Assembly (NCBI GenBank): GCA_013041995.1
Contig: JABDRA010000411.1
Span: forward strand, 1 to 8,406
Source: Anderseniella sp.
Lineage (GTDB): Bacteria > Pseudomonadota > Alphaproteobacteria > Rhizobiales > Aestuariivirgaceae
Reading direction: 5' to 3'
DNA length: 8,406 nucleotides
The notes beneath the pieces were generated by a model. It did no database searches, was not told the DNA's origin, and saw only the letters and a program-made list of their open reading frames with translations. Both the position numbers and the translations under genes were made by a program. Numbering within the stretch: the first letter of the stretch is position 1; every line of letters starts with the position of its first letter. Positions 1-5,993 of this stretch are shown here, one piece after another.

Positions 1-1
1 A

Positions 2-73
2 GCCATGACAGATGGCTATGCAATGAGTGGTAGTGGCTGGTTGAATTTCGTGAACAAGGACAGCGGGTCCTGA
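2..73 (+). CDS. Possible C-terminal end of a gene cut by the left window edge
   Basis: This frame is open from the left edge to a TGA at 71-73 and would encode about 23 residues ending in WLNFVNKDSGS. An internal ATG at 5 could instead start a 22-residue peptide, but it has no visible ribosome binding site because the window begins there. I do not recognise the residues. An open run this short is quite likely by chance, so this is only a candidate for the tail of an upstream gene, and no function can be suggested. Confidence 0.2.
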   Translation, partial: AMTDGYAMSGSGWLNFVNKDSGS

Positions 74-91
74 GGGAGGCAGTCTGTGTGT

Positions 92-331
92 TCATGAACG
101 GTCGTGTTGGATCATTCTGAGCGCAAAGTAACTCAGAGTTGCGGGCAGTACGGCAATCGCGATCAGAAACCAGATGGTGTAATTCTGTTGTCCCCACGAC
201 AGGAAGAAGCCGAAAGCAATTACAGACCCAATTTTTGCAACGTAATTAAAAATTTTCCAGCAATGCTTTTCGTGCACGGTTATTTCTGCACGTGGCTGCC
301 GGTGATCCAAGTATTTATGATCCGGCAACAA
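92..331 (-). CDS. Small hypothetical membrane protein (two predicted helices)
   Basis: The open frame encodes up to 79 residues. The first ~28 residues are polar and charged, followed by two hydrophobic stretches at about residues 31-46 and 51-72 separated by a short polar WGQQN segment, and a short charged tail (HDRS). This is the profile of a two-helix inner-membrane protein. The start is unsure: the first available codon is TTG at 329-331 without a clear Shine-Dalgarno sequence, and a GTG at about residue 19 (before HEKHCWKIFNY) would still keep both helices. It lies on the same strand as, and just downstream of, the 58-residue gene at 364-540, so the two may be co-transcribed. I do not recognise a family. 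It could be a degraded remnant, because it lacks a good start. Confidence 0.35.
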   Translation of the reverse strand: MLPDHKYLDHRQPRAEITVHEKHCWKIFNYVAKIGSVIAFGFFLSWGQQNYTIWFLIAIAVLPATLSYFALRMIQHDRS

Positions 332-363
332 GTGCTGGGATGTCCGCAGCAGATGTGACTTTT

Positions 364-540
364 CTAGCTGCCGCTATGAAAGCCTGCGAGGTAGTCAATC
401 GTCACGGGAGTGTCGGTGCAGCCCGTCTGAATTTCATCCAGCCTCTGCTGTGATGCGGTGTCACGGGAAACACAGGCAGCGGACAGGGCCAATTCCATTG
501 TCGGATTGTAACCTTGTGGTTTCTCGCTGCGGCCGGTCAT
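364..540 (-). CDS. 58-residue hypothetical protein
   Basis: I chose the ATG at 538-540 because the minus strand reads AGAAGGGGAATCACT immediately before it: a strong purine-rich ribosome binding site about six bases from the start. A longer reading from 576 would add 12 residues but would place that binding site inside the gene. The product (start MTGRSEKPQGYN, end DYLAGFHSGS) is soluble, with no membrane segment or signal peptide, has two cysteines (C23, C41) and a polar middle part. I do not recognise the family. It is on the same strand as the LysR gene but 121 bases downstream of it, with its own promoter-like element, so it is probably not part of the phosphonate system. Confidence 0.45.
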   Translation of the reverse strand: MTGRSEKPQGYNPTMELALSAACVSRDTASQQRLDEIQTGCTDTPVTIDYLAGFHSGS

Positions 541-562
541 AGTGATTCCCCTTCTGTCATAA

Positions 563-571
563 AGCATACCA
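563..571 (-). promoter_or_regulatory. Candidate extended -10 promoter for the 58-residue gene
   Basis: On the minus strand the sequence reads TGGTATGCT, an extended -10 form (TG, one base, then TATGCT, 4 of 6 to consensus). Transcription would begin near 556, giving a short leader that still contains the strong ribosome binding site at about 546-555. I see no good -35 at the normal distance, which extended -10 promoters can tolerate. This is a weak match and a pure sequence inference. Confidence 0.25.
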
Positions 572-661
572 TGCATTTAACGAAGCCGCCCGCCAAATGG
601 TTCTCGTTAAAGGATAGTAATAAACATGACTGTTTGGTGACGGTGCCGCCAGGACTGCTGT

Positions 662-1531
662 TCAGCCCTTAATCTCGGCATGGGCGAGCGACATGAAGGC
701 CCTGATCACCTTGCTCTCGAGGCGTTCGCGCAGGCAGATAATGGACTCGTCCATGGTCATGGCACTGTCGGATATGGGGATCTTCACCAGCCTGGTGTCC
801 TGGCCGAACTCGGCTTCGGAGACCACGCCGACGCCGCCGCCGGCAGCCACGATTTCGCGTACGGCCTCACGGCCTTCAGCTTCGATGCTGCCGGTGATCC
901 TGATGTTATGACGGCGGGCTTCCTCCTCCAGCTTGGCGCGGGTCTTCGAGCCGGTTTCGCGCAATACAAGCGGGTGGCGCATCATTTCGGTGAATGTGGT
1001 CGAATTCAGCTTGCTCAATGGCCCGCCGCGCGCGGTAAAGGCGACAATGGGTGAGGAGTTCAGGCGGATGGTTTCAAATTCCCGGCTGGCTGGCACATCG
1101 CCAACCACGCCGATGTCGGCTTCATAGCTTTGCAGACGCTCTATTGCGGTTTCGGTGTTGCCGCCATGCACGGAGATAAACACGCCTGGATTGTTGGCGC
1201 GGAACGGGGTCAGCACATGCAGGATGTGATGGGCGGCGTCTGCAACAATGTTCAACTGGCCGGTGCGCAGGGTCTGGGTTTCCGACAGATAGTCCAGGGC
1301 CTGTTGTTCAACTTCAAACAGCCGATAGGTGATTTCGAGCAATTTCTTGCCGGCGTCGGTTACCCGGATCTGCTTTCTCTGCCGGTCAAACAAACGAATG
1401 TCGTATTCGGCTTCTAGCTTGCGAACCTGATCGGAGATCGCCGGCTGGGTCAGATGCAGTGCTTCTGCAGCGCGCGAAAACCCGCCGTGAACGGCGACAT
1501 TGTGAAATGCCCGCAATTGCACATACCGCAT
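662..1531 (-). CDS. LysR-type transcriptional regulator, probable regulator of the phosphonate cluster
   Basis: The product has 289 residues, normal for the family. An N-terminal winged helix-turn-helix is clear at about residues 3-62, with the typical FSRAAEALHLTQPAISDQV recognition region (18-36), LFDR at 47-50 and the RVTDAGKKLL wing near 56-65. A linker helix follows, and from about residue 90 to the end there is a periplasmic-binding-protein-like effector domain. The ATG at 1529-1531 is preceded on the minus strand by GAAAGG at a suitable distance. The gene is divergent from the Na/Pi transporter, the classic arrangement for LysR regulators, and the gap contains repeated dyads that also occur upstream of phnW. 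LysR regulators next to AEP catabolic genes are known in several proteobacteria, so control of phnW-phnA-phnY is likely, with AEP or a pathway intermediate as possible effector (inference). The family call is very secure; the regulon is not proven. Confidence 0.95.
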   Translation of the reverse strand: MRYVQLRAFHNVAVHGGFSRAAEALHLTQPAISDQVRKLEAEYDIRLFDRQRKQIRVTDAGKKLLEITYRLFEVEQQALDYLSETQTLRTGQLNIVADAAHHILHVLTPFRANNPGVFISVHGGNTETAIERLQSYEADIGVVGDVPASREFETIRLNSSPIVAFTARGGPLSKLNSTTFTEMMRHPLVLRETGSKTRAKLEEEARRHNIRITGSIEAEGREAVREIVAAGGGVGVVSEAEFGQDTRLVKIPISDSAMTMDESIICLRERLESKVIRAFMSLAHAEIKG

Positions 1532-1551
1532 GGTCAGAGCCTTTCAATCTA

Positions 1552-1597
1552 TCGATAAATCATATGGGTCGATAAAAACTATCGCTTTGAGCTATGG
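1552..1597. promoter_or_regulatory. Cluster of three dyad operators (putative LysR binding array)
   Basis: Three copies of a pattern TCG(A/C)T, six bases, TAT(C/G)G lie at 1552-1567, 1569-1584 and 1582-1597. The middle one is a perfect inverted repeat, CGATA-N5-TATCG (1570-1584). The five-base dyad spacing resembles that of some LysR sites such as the MetR box, rather than the common T-N11-A form. A minus-strand TATGAT (1559-1564), a good -10 for the LysR gene, sits inside the first copy, which suggests autorepression. A plus-strand TATAAG (1614-1619), a good -10 for the transporter gene but without a proper -35, lies just beyond the last copy, which suggests activation. A copy with identical spacing occurs upstream of phnW. 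Binding by the neighbouring regulator is inference. Confidence 0.5.
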
Positions 1598-1613
1598 GTT
1601 GCAAGAGAGGGAC

Positions 1614-1619
1614 TATAAG
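1614..1619 (+). promoter_or_regulatory. Candidate -10 element for the Na/Pi transporter gene
   Basis: TATAAG matches the -10 consensus at 5 of 6 positions. The nearest -35-like TTGAGC (1587-1592) is 21 bases upstream, too far for an unaided promoter, which fits a promoter that depends on an activator bound at the dyads at 1552-1597. The start of transcription would be near 1626, leaving a leader of about 95 bases before the ATG at 1721. I see no clear riboswitch or attenuator in that leader. Confidence 0.3.
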
Positions 1620-1720
1620 CGGTCATAATGTGGTGTCCATGCTGACGAATTTCGCATGCTGCGCAAGCAGGCTTGCTACCACTTGCCCATAACCAGACCT
1701 GTTCCGGATACATAAGCATT

Positions 1721-3382
1721 ATGCAACTATCGGTATTCCTGCTCAACCTGACCGCCGCGGTCGTGCTGCTGTTGTATTCAACACGCATGGTCAGGACCGG
1801 CGTTGAGCGCGCATTCGGGGCTGAACTGCGCAATGTGTTCATGTGGTCACGGCGCTCAACGGTACTGAATTCGTTTGCCGGCATTCTGGCTGCTGCGCTG
1901 TTGCAGAGTTCCACGGCGGTGGCCCTGCTGGTATCAGGCTTTGCCGCCACCGGCGTCATGGGGGTGACGGGCTCGCTGGCCGTGGTTCTTGGCGCTGACC
2001 TGGGTACTGCGGTGGCGGTACAGTTCCTCAGTCTCGACATTGCCTGGCTGATGCCGGTACTGCTGGTCGCCGGCGGATTACTGTTCCTGAAAGGCTCTGC
2101 CCGCGTCATCAAGCAGATCGGCCGTGTGGTGATGGGCGTTGCCTTCATCCTGTTGTCCCTGCGCATGATCGGCGATGCCACCGAGCCATTGCGATCCAGT
2201 CCTTATCTGCAGCCGGTTGTGCAACATCTCAGCGATGATCTGCTGACGGCGTTTGCCGGCGGTGCCGCATTGGCCTTTGTGTTTCATTCCAGCGTGGCGG
2301 CGATCCTGATGCTGGCGGCGTTTTGTGCGCAAGGCCTGCTGCCACTGGCGGCGGGCCTGCCGCTGGTGCTCGGCGCCAATGTCGGCAGTGGTCTGATTGC
2401 GGTGTGGCTGACGCGGAACATGCATGGCAAGGCGCGCCGCATCGCGTTGGGCAATCTTGTGGTGCGCGTCTCTGGCGGGATTGCCGCGCTGGTATTGTTG
2501 CGCCATGTGGCCCTGCCGCTGGATGTGGTGGCCAGCACTCCGGCGCGTCAGCTTGTCGGTTTCCACTTCCTGTTCAATGCGGCATTGCTTGTTGTATTCC
2601 TGCCGCTCGTCGTGCCGCTGGCTGCGCTGACAAGGCATCTGGTTCCGGCAGATGATGAACAAGCGGAGGTCCAGGCAAGGCCGGTCAGCGCGTTGGACCG
2701 CAACGTGTTAAATAACCCCGGCCTGGCGCTGGCCAGCGCGACGCGTGAACTACTGCGCATGAGCGAGCAGATCGAACTGATGCTGTCACCGATTATGGAG
2801 CTGTTCGTCTCTACCAACGCCCATGCAGCCCAGCGCATTAAGAAGATCGAGAAAGAGGTCAATGAGGCCCAGACCGATATCAAGCTCTATCTGGCTGAAA
2901 TGAACCAGGGACAATTGTCGCCTGATCAGGCCAGGCGCAGCATGGACCTGACAGGTTTTGCCATCAGCCTCGAGCGGGTGGGTGATATCATCACCAAGGA
3001 CCTGCTGCGTCTGACCGGCGAAATGCGCAAGAAGAAACTGACGTTTTCCAACGAGGGCTGGAACGAGCTGACCCGGCTGCATGCCCGGGTGCTGGCCAAC
3101 ATGCAGTTGTCGCTGAATGTGCTGGTATCGGAAGACGTGGACTCCGCCCGCCAGCTGGTTGAAGAAAAGGAATATGTGCGCGCACTGGAAGAGGAATCCC
3201 ATGATGCGCACCTGGCCCGGTTGGGGCAGGGCACCGCGCAAAGCATCGCCACCAGCGATATTCACCTGGAAACGGTGCGGGCACTCAAGGAAATCAATTC
3301 CAGGTTCATTACCTTTGCCTATCCGATCCTGAAAAAGAGCGGTTTACTGCTCGACAGCCGGTTGGCGGATATAAAATCCTGA
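1721..3382 (+). CDS. Na+/phosphate cotransporter family protein with C-terminal PhoU-like domain
   Basis: The product has 553 residues, the usual size for bacterial Na/Pi cotransporters with a PhoU-like tail. Residues ~1-305 are membrane-embedded and contain the two inverted family repeats: QSSTA at 62-66 followed by VLGADLGTAVA (89-99), and HSSVA at 189-193 followed by VLGANVGSGL (217-226). Residues ~335-545 form helices of the PhoU type, with the acidic motifs ERVGD (418-422) and DIHLE (513-517). A TTG at 1673 would lengthen the reading by 16 polar residues, but the ATG at 1721 puts the first membrane helix at the very N-terminus, as is normal, so I prefer it despite a weak ribosome binding site. 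It lies between the LysR gene and the AEP genes, 112 bases before phnW. The family moves phosphate with sodium; in this setting it may handle phosphate released by PhnA or a phosphonate substrate (inference). The second repeat has H in place of the usual Q of the QSS motif. Confidence 0.9.
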   Translation: MQLSVFLLNLTAAVVLLLYSTRMVRTGVERAFGAELRNVFMWSRRSTVLNSFAGILAAALLQSSTAVALLVSGFAATGVMGVTGSLAVVLGADLGTAVAVQFLSLDIAWLMPVLLVAGGLLFLKGSARVIKQIGRVVMGVAFILLSLRMIGDATEPLRSSPYLQPVVQHLSDDLLTAFAGGAALAFVFHSSVAAILMLAAFCAQGLLPLAAGLPLVLGANVGSGLIAVWLTRNMHGKARRIALGNLVVRVSGGIAALVLLRHVALPLDVVASTPARQLVGFHFLFNAALLVVFLPLVVPLAALTRHLVPADDEQAEVQARPVSALDRNVLNNPGLALASATRELLRMSEQIELMLSPIMELFVSTNAHAAQRIKKIEKEVNEAQTDIKLYLAEMNQGQLSPDQARRSMDLTGFAISLERVGDIITKDLLRLTGEMRKKKLTFSNEGWNELTRLHARVLANMQLSLNVLVSEDVDSARQLVEEKEYVRALEEESHDAHLARLGQGTAQSIATSDIHLETVRALKEINSRFITFAYPILKKSGLLLDSRLADIKS

Positions 3383-3402
3383 AGCACAATAAATATTATA
3401 TG

Positions 3403-3418
3403 TCGATCTGAAATATCG
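3403..3418. promoter_or_regulatory. Dyad operator upstream of phnW, matching the LysR-gap dyads
   Basis: The site is TCGAT, CTGAAA, TATCG. It has the same two half-sites and the same six-base spacing as the copy at 1569-1584, and the outer bases CGAT and ATCG form an inverted repeat. It is centred about 45 bases before the expected transcription start of phnW, a standard position for an activator of the LysR class. The match to the LysR-gene gap is what connects the regulator to this operon. It is visible in sequence but untested. Confidence 0.5.
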
Positions 3419-3420
3419 AT

Positions 3421-3449
3421 TTCTCAAATACAACCCGACTGCCTAAATT
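3421..3449 (+). promoter_or_regulatory. Candidate sigma-70 type promoter for the phnW operon
   Basis: TTCTCA (3421-3426) and TAAATT (3444-3449) are separated by 17 bases and match the -35 and -10 consensus at 4 of 6 positions each. This is weak by itself, but the dyad at 3403-3418 abuts the -35 element, as expected for an activator-dependent promoter. Transcription would start near 3456. I see no terminator between the end of the transporter gene (3382) and this point, so read-through from upstream is also possible. Confidence 0.35.
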
Positions 3450-3494
3450 TGCGACAGATGTTTCTGACGCGGGCAGTTTTTGGAGGCACCCGAC

Positions 3495-4697
3495 ATGAAG
3501 GCGGATCTGGAAATCGATTCTGCAGCAGCTATTGAAGCGCCAAGGCTGGGCGAGCCGTATCTGCTGACGCCGGGTCCGTTGACTACGGCCTATTCGGTCA
3601 AGGAGCAGATGCTGCGCGACTGGGGGTCGTGGGACGGTGATTTCCGCGCGATGACGGCGCGCCTGCGGGCTGAACTTCTCGCGCTGGTGGGCTCAGGTGC
3701 CGAAGACTTCGACTGTGTACCGATTCAGGGCAGCGGCACTTTTGTGGTCGAGGCGATGCTGGGCTCTCTGCTGCCGCGTGACAGCAAGACACTTGTGCTG
3801 ATCAATGGCGCCTATGGCCAGCGTATTGCAAAAACCATGGACTATATCGACCGCGCCCATGTGGATATCGACAAGGGCGACTATCTTCCGCCGCGCGGGC
3901 AGGAAGTGGCGGCAGCATTGGCTGCTGATCCCGACATTACCCACGTGGTGATTGTGCACTGTGAGACCTCCTCGGGTATTTTGAATCCGATCCGGGAAAT
4001 CTCCGAGGCAACCTATGCGGCCGGTCGCAAGCTGCTGATCGATAGCATGAGTGCCTTTGGCGCCGTTGATGTGGCAGCCGGTGATATCCGCTATGAGGCG
4101 ATTGTCTCATCAGCCAACAAGTGTATCGAAGGGGTGCCAGGCTTCGGCTTCATCATCGCGCGCAAATCCGAACTGGTCGCGGCCAAGGGCAATGCCCATT
4201 CGCTCAGCCTCGATGTGCACGACCAGTGGGCCAACATGGAAAAGACCGGCCAGTGGCGCTTTACACCGCCGACGCATGTTGTGGCCGCGTTCATGGAAGC
4301 CCTGCGCCTGCATCGTGAGGAAGGCGGTATTGAAGGTCGTGGTGCGCGCTATACCAAAAACCGCGATGTGCTGGTCGACGGCATGCGCGAGCTGGGTTTT
4401 GAAACCCTGCTGCGTGACCGCTGGCTGTCACCGATCATCGTGACTTTTTTTAGCCCCGCGGACGACAAGTTCGAATTCACCCGGTTCTACGATCTGATGA
4501 AGGCGAGAGGCTTCATCATCTATCCCGGTAAACTGACCGTCGTCGACAGTTTTCGTGTCGGCTGCATCGGTCAGATGGATCATCACACCATGCGTGCGGT
4601 CGTAGCAGCCGCCAGATCATCGCTGGATGCAATGGGCATCGCCAGCGCCAGACCACCGCAGGCCGCTCTTTCCGAACGCGAGAAGCTTGCAGCTTAA
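3495..4697 (+). CDS. phnW: 2-aminoethylphosphonate--pyruvate transaminase
   Basis: This cytosolic PLP enzyme converts AEP and pyruvate to phosphonoacetaldehyde and L-alanine, the first step of AEP use. The product has 400 residues. Family hallmarks are YLLTPGPLTT (22-31), the phosphate-cofactor loop QGSGTF (78-83), the cofactor-binding aspartate in LLIDSMSAFG (D183), the PLP-binding lysine in SSANKCIEGVPGFGF (K209) and the conserved substrate arginine in DSFRVGCIG (R354). It is somewhat longer than the usual ~365 residues, with an extra ~20 residues at each end. The ATG at 3495 is preceded by GGAGG at 3482-3486 with an eight-base spacer. A TTG at 3480 overlaps that binding site, so I reject it. 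It is the first gene of a same-strand run with phnA, phnY and the class III PLP enzyme. No phnX lies next to it, so the aldehyde must go through PhnY. Confidence 0.96.
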   Translation: MKADLEIDSAAAIEAPRLGEPYLLTPGPLTTAYSVKEQMLRDWGSWDGDFRAMTARLRAELLALVGSGAEDFDCVPIQGSGTFVVEAMLGSLLPRDSKTLVLINGAYGQRIAKTMDYIDRAHVDIDKGDYLPPRGQEVAAALAADPDITHVVIVHCETSSGILNPIREISEATYAAGRKLLIDSMSAFGAVDVAAGDIRYEAIVSSANKCIEGVPGFGFIIARKSELVAAKGNAHSLSLDVHDQWANMEKTGQWRFTPPTHVVAAFMEALRLHREEGGIEGRGARYTKNRDVLVDGMRELGFETLLRDRWLSPIIVTFFSPADDKFEFTRFYDLMKARGFIIYPGKLTVVDSFRVGCIGQMDHHTMRAVVAAARSSLDAMGIASARPPQAALSEREKLAA

Positions 4698-4714
4698 AGA
4701 AAGCAATTGAAAAA

Positions 4715-5980
4715 ATGAACGACATGACCCCAGTGGACGTTACTGTAAACGGGCGCAGCTATCCTCAATCCGGCACCTGCGCCATCGCCATCTGCCTGGA
4801 CGGTTGCGAACCGGCCTACCTGGATGCAGCCATTGCCGACGGGCTGATGCCGACGCTGGCGCGCATCCGTAAAGACGGCACCGACAGGCTGGCCCACAGC
4901 GTCATTCCGAGCTTCACCAACCCGAACAACATGTCGATCGCCACCGGGCGGCCGCCCTCCGTGCACGGTATCTGCGGCAACTTCCTGTATGACCCGGATA
5001 CGGGTGAGGAAGTGATGATGAACGATCCGAAATTCCTGCGCGCACCAACCGTGTTCAAGGCATTCTACGATGCCGGCCAGCGTGTCGCCATTGTGACCGC
5101 GAAAGACAAGCTGCGCGCCCTGCTGGGCCATGGCCTGGCATTTGACGAAGACCGCGCCATCTGTTTTTCGTCGGAGCGTTCAGATACGACGACCAAGGCC
5201 GAGCACGGCATCGACAACGCGTCTGAATGGCTGGGCCGGGAAGTGCCGGAGGTCTATTCCGCAGAACTGTCGGAGTTTGTCTTTGCCGCCGGTGTCAAGC
5301 TGCTGAAGGAATTCGCGCCTGACGTCATGTACCTGACGACGACAGACTATGTGCAGCACAAATATGCGCCCGACGACGCCGAAGCCAAGGCATTCTACGC
5401 GATGTTCGACAAATACCTGACCGAGCTGGATGCCATGGGTGCGGGGATTGTGGTCACGGCCGATCATGGCATGAAGCCGAAACACCTGGCAGACGGGTCT
5501 CCGGCGGTCATCTACGTGCAGGACCTGATGGATGACTGGCTCGGCGAGGGCGCTGCCCGGGTCATTCTGCCGATCACCGATCCTTACGTTGTGCATCACG
5601 GTGCATTGGGGTCATTCGCCACTGCATATCTGCCCGCCGGTACAGACATTGATGAGGTCCTGGGCAAGCTGCGCGCCATTGACGGCATTTTGCTGGCGGT
5701 CGACAAGGCGGAGGCCTGCGAGTGCTTTGAGCTGCCGGATGACCGCATCGGCGACATCGTGGTGATCTCCGGTGAGAACATGACCGTAGGCACCAGTGCG
5801 CACCGCCACGACCTGGCTGCACTTAAGGAACCCCTGCGCTCGCACGGCGGACTGACCGAGCAGGAGGTACCGTTCATCGTCAACCGGGTGATGGAAGACC
5901 TGCCGGGGGCGCCGGCGTTGCGGAACTTTGATGCTTTCTTCTACGCGGTGCGGGCAGCTGCGCTACAAACAACCATCTAA
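4715..5980 (+). CDS. phnA: Phosphonoacetate hydrolase
   Basis: This is a dinuclear zinc enzyme of the alkaline phosphatase superfamily that cleaves the C-P bond of phosphonoacetate, giving acetate and phosphate. The product has 421 residues. All expected active-site residues are present: D29 (CLDGCEP), the nucleophile T68 (SFTNPNN), D211 and H215 (TTDYVQH), D250 and H251 (TADHGMK) and H377 (RSHGGL). As far as I recall these are the same residue numbers as in the characterised Sinorhizobium meliloti enzyme, which also supports the start at the ATG at 4715. A second ATG three codons later is possible, and the ribosome binding site is a weak AAAGAAAG-type run. It begins 17 bases after phnW. This is the hydrolase of the AEP pathway, not the unrelated small zinc-ribbon protein of E. 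coli that is also called PhnA. Confidence 0.96.
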   Translation: MNDMTPVDVTVNGRSYPQSGTCAIAICLDGCEPAYLDAAIADGLMPTLARIRKDGTDRLAHSVIPSFTNPNNMSIATGRPPSVHGICGNFLYDPDTGEEVMMNDPKFLRAPTVFKAFYDAGQRVAIVTAKDKLRALLGHGLAFDEDRAICFSSERSDTTTKAEHGIDNASEWLGREVPEVYSAELSEFVFAAGVKLLKEFAPDVMYLTTTDYVQHKYAPDDAEAKAFYAMFDKYLTELDAMGAGIVVTADHGMKPKHLADGSPAVIYVQDLMDDWLGEGAARVILPITDPYVVHHGALGSFATAYLPAGTDIDEVLGKLRAIDGILLAVDKAEACECFELPDDRIGDIVVISGENMTVGTSAHRHDLAALKEPLRSHGGLTEQEVPFIVNRVMEDLPGAPALRNFDAFFYAVRAAALQTTI

Positions 5981-5993
5981 AAGGTCGATAAAA

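Noticed and set aside
1673..1720. TTG start extending the Na/Pi transporter by 16 residues
   Set aside because: The added residues are polar and unlike the family, and the ATG at 1721 starts directly before the first membrane helix.
1579..2662. Long minus-strand open frames (about 194-200 residues) opposite the transporter gene
   Set aside because: They are rich in R, Q, H, S and T with no domain character, overlap each other and lie opposite a well-supported gene; they are typical shadows of GC-rich coding sequence.
3480..3494. TTG start for phnW at 3480
   Set aside because: It overlaps the GGAGG ribosome binding site that serves the ATG at 3495.
3383..3494. Rho-independent terminator between the transporter gene and phnW
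   Set aside because: The region is AT-rich and holds the operator dyad, but no GC-rich stem followed by a T run was found.
5928..5993. Upstream start for phnY overlapping the end of phnA
   Set aside because: The 22 added residues are a frame-shifted reading of the phnA end; the ATG at 5994 has a ribosome binding site and gives the expected length.
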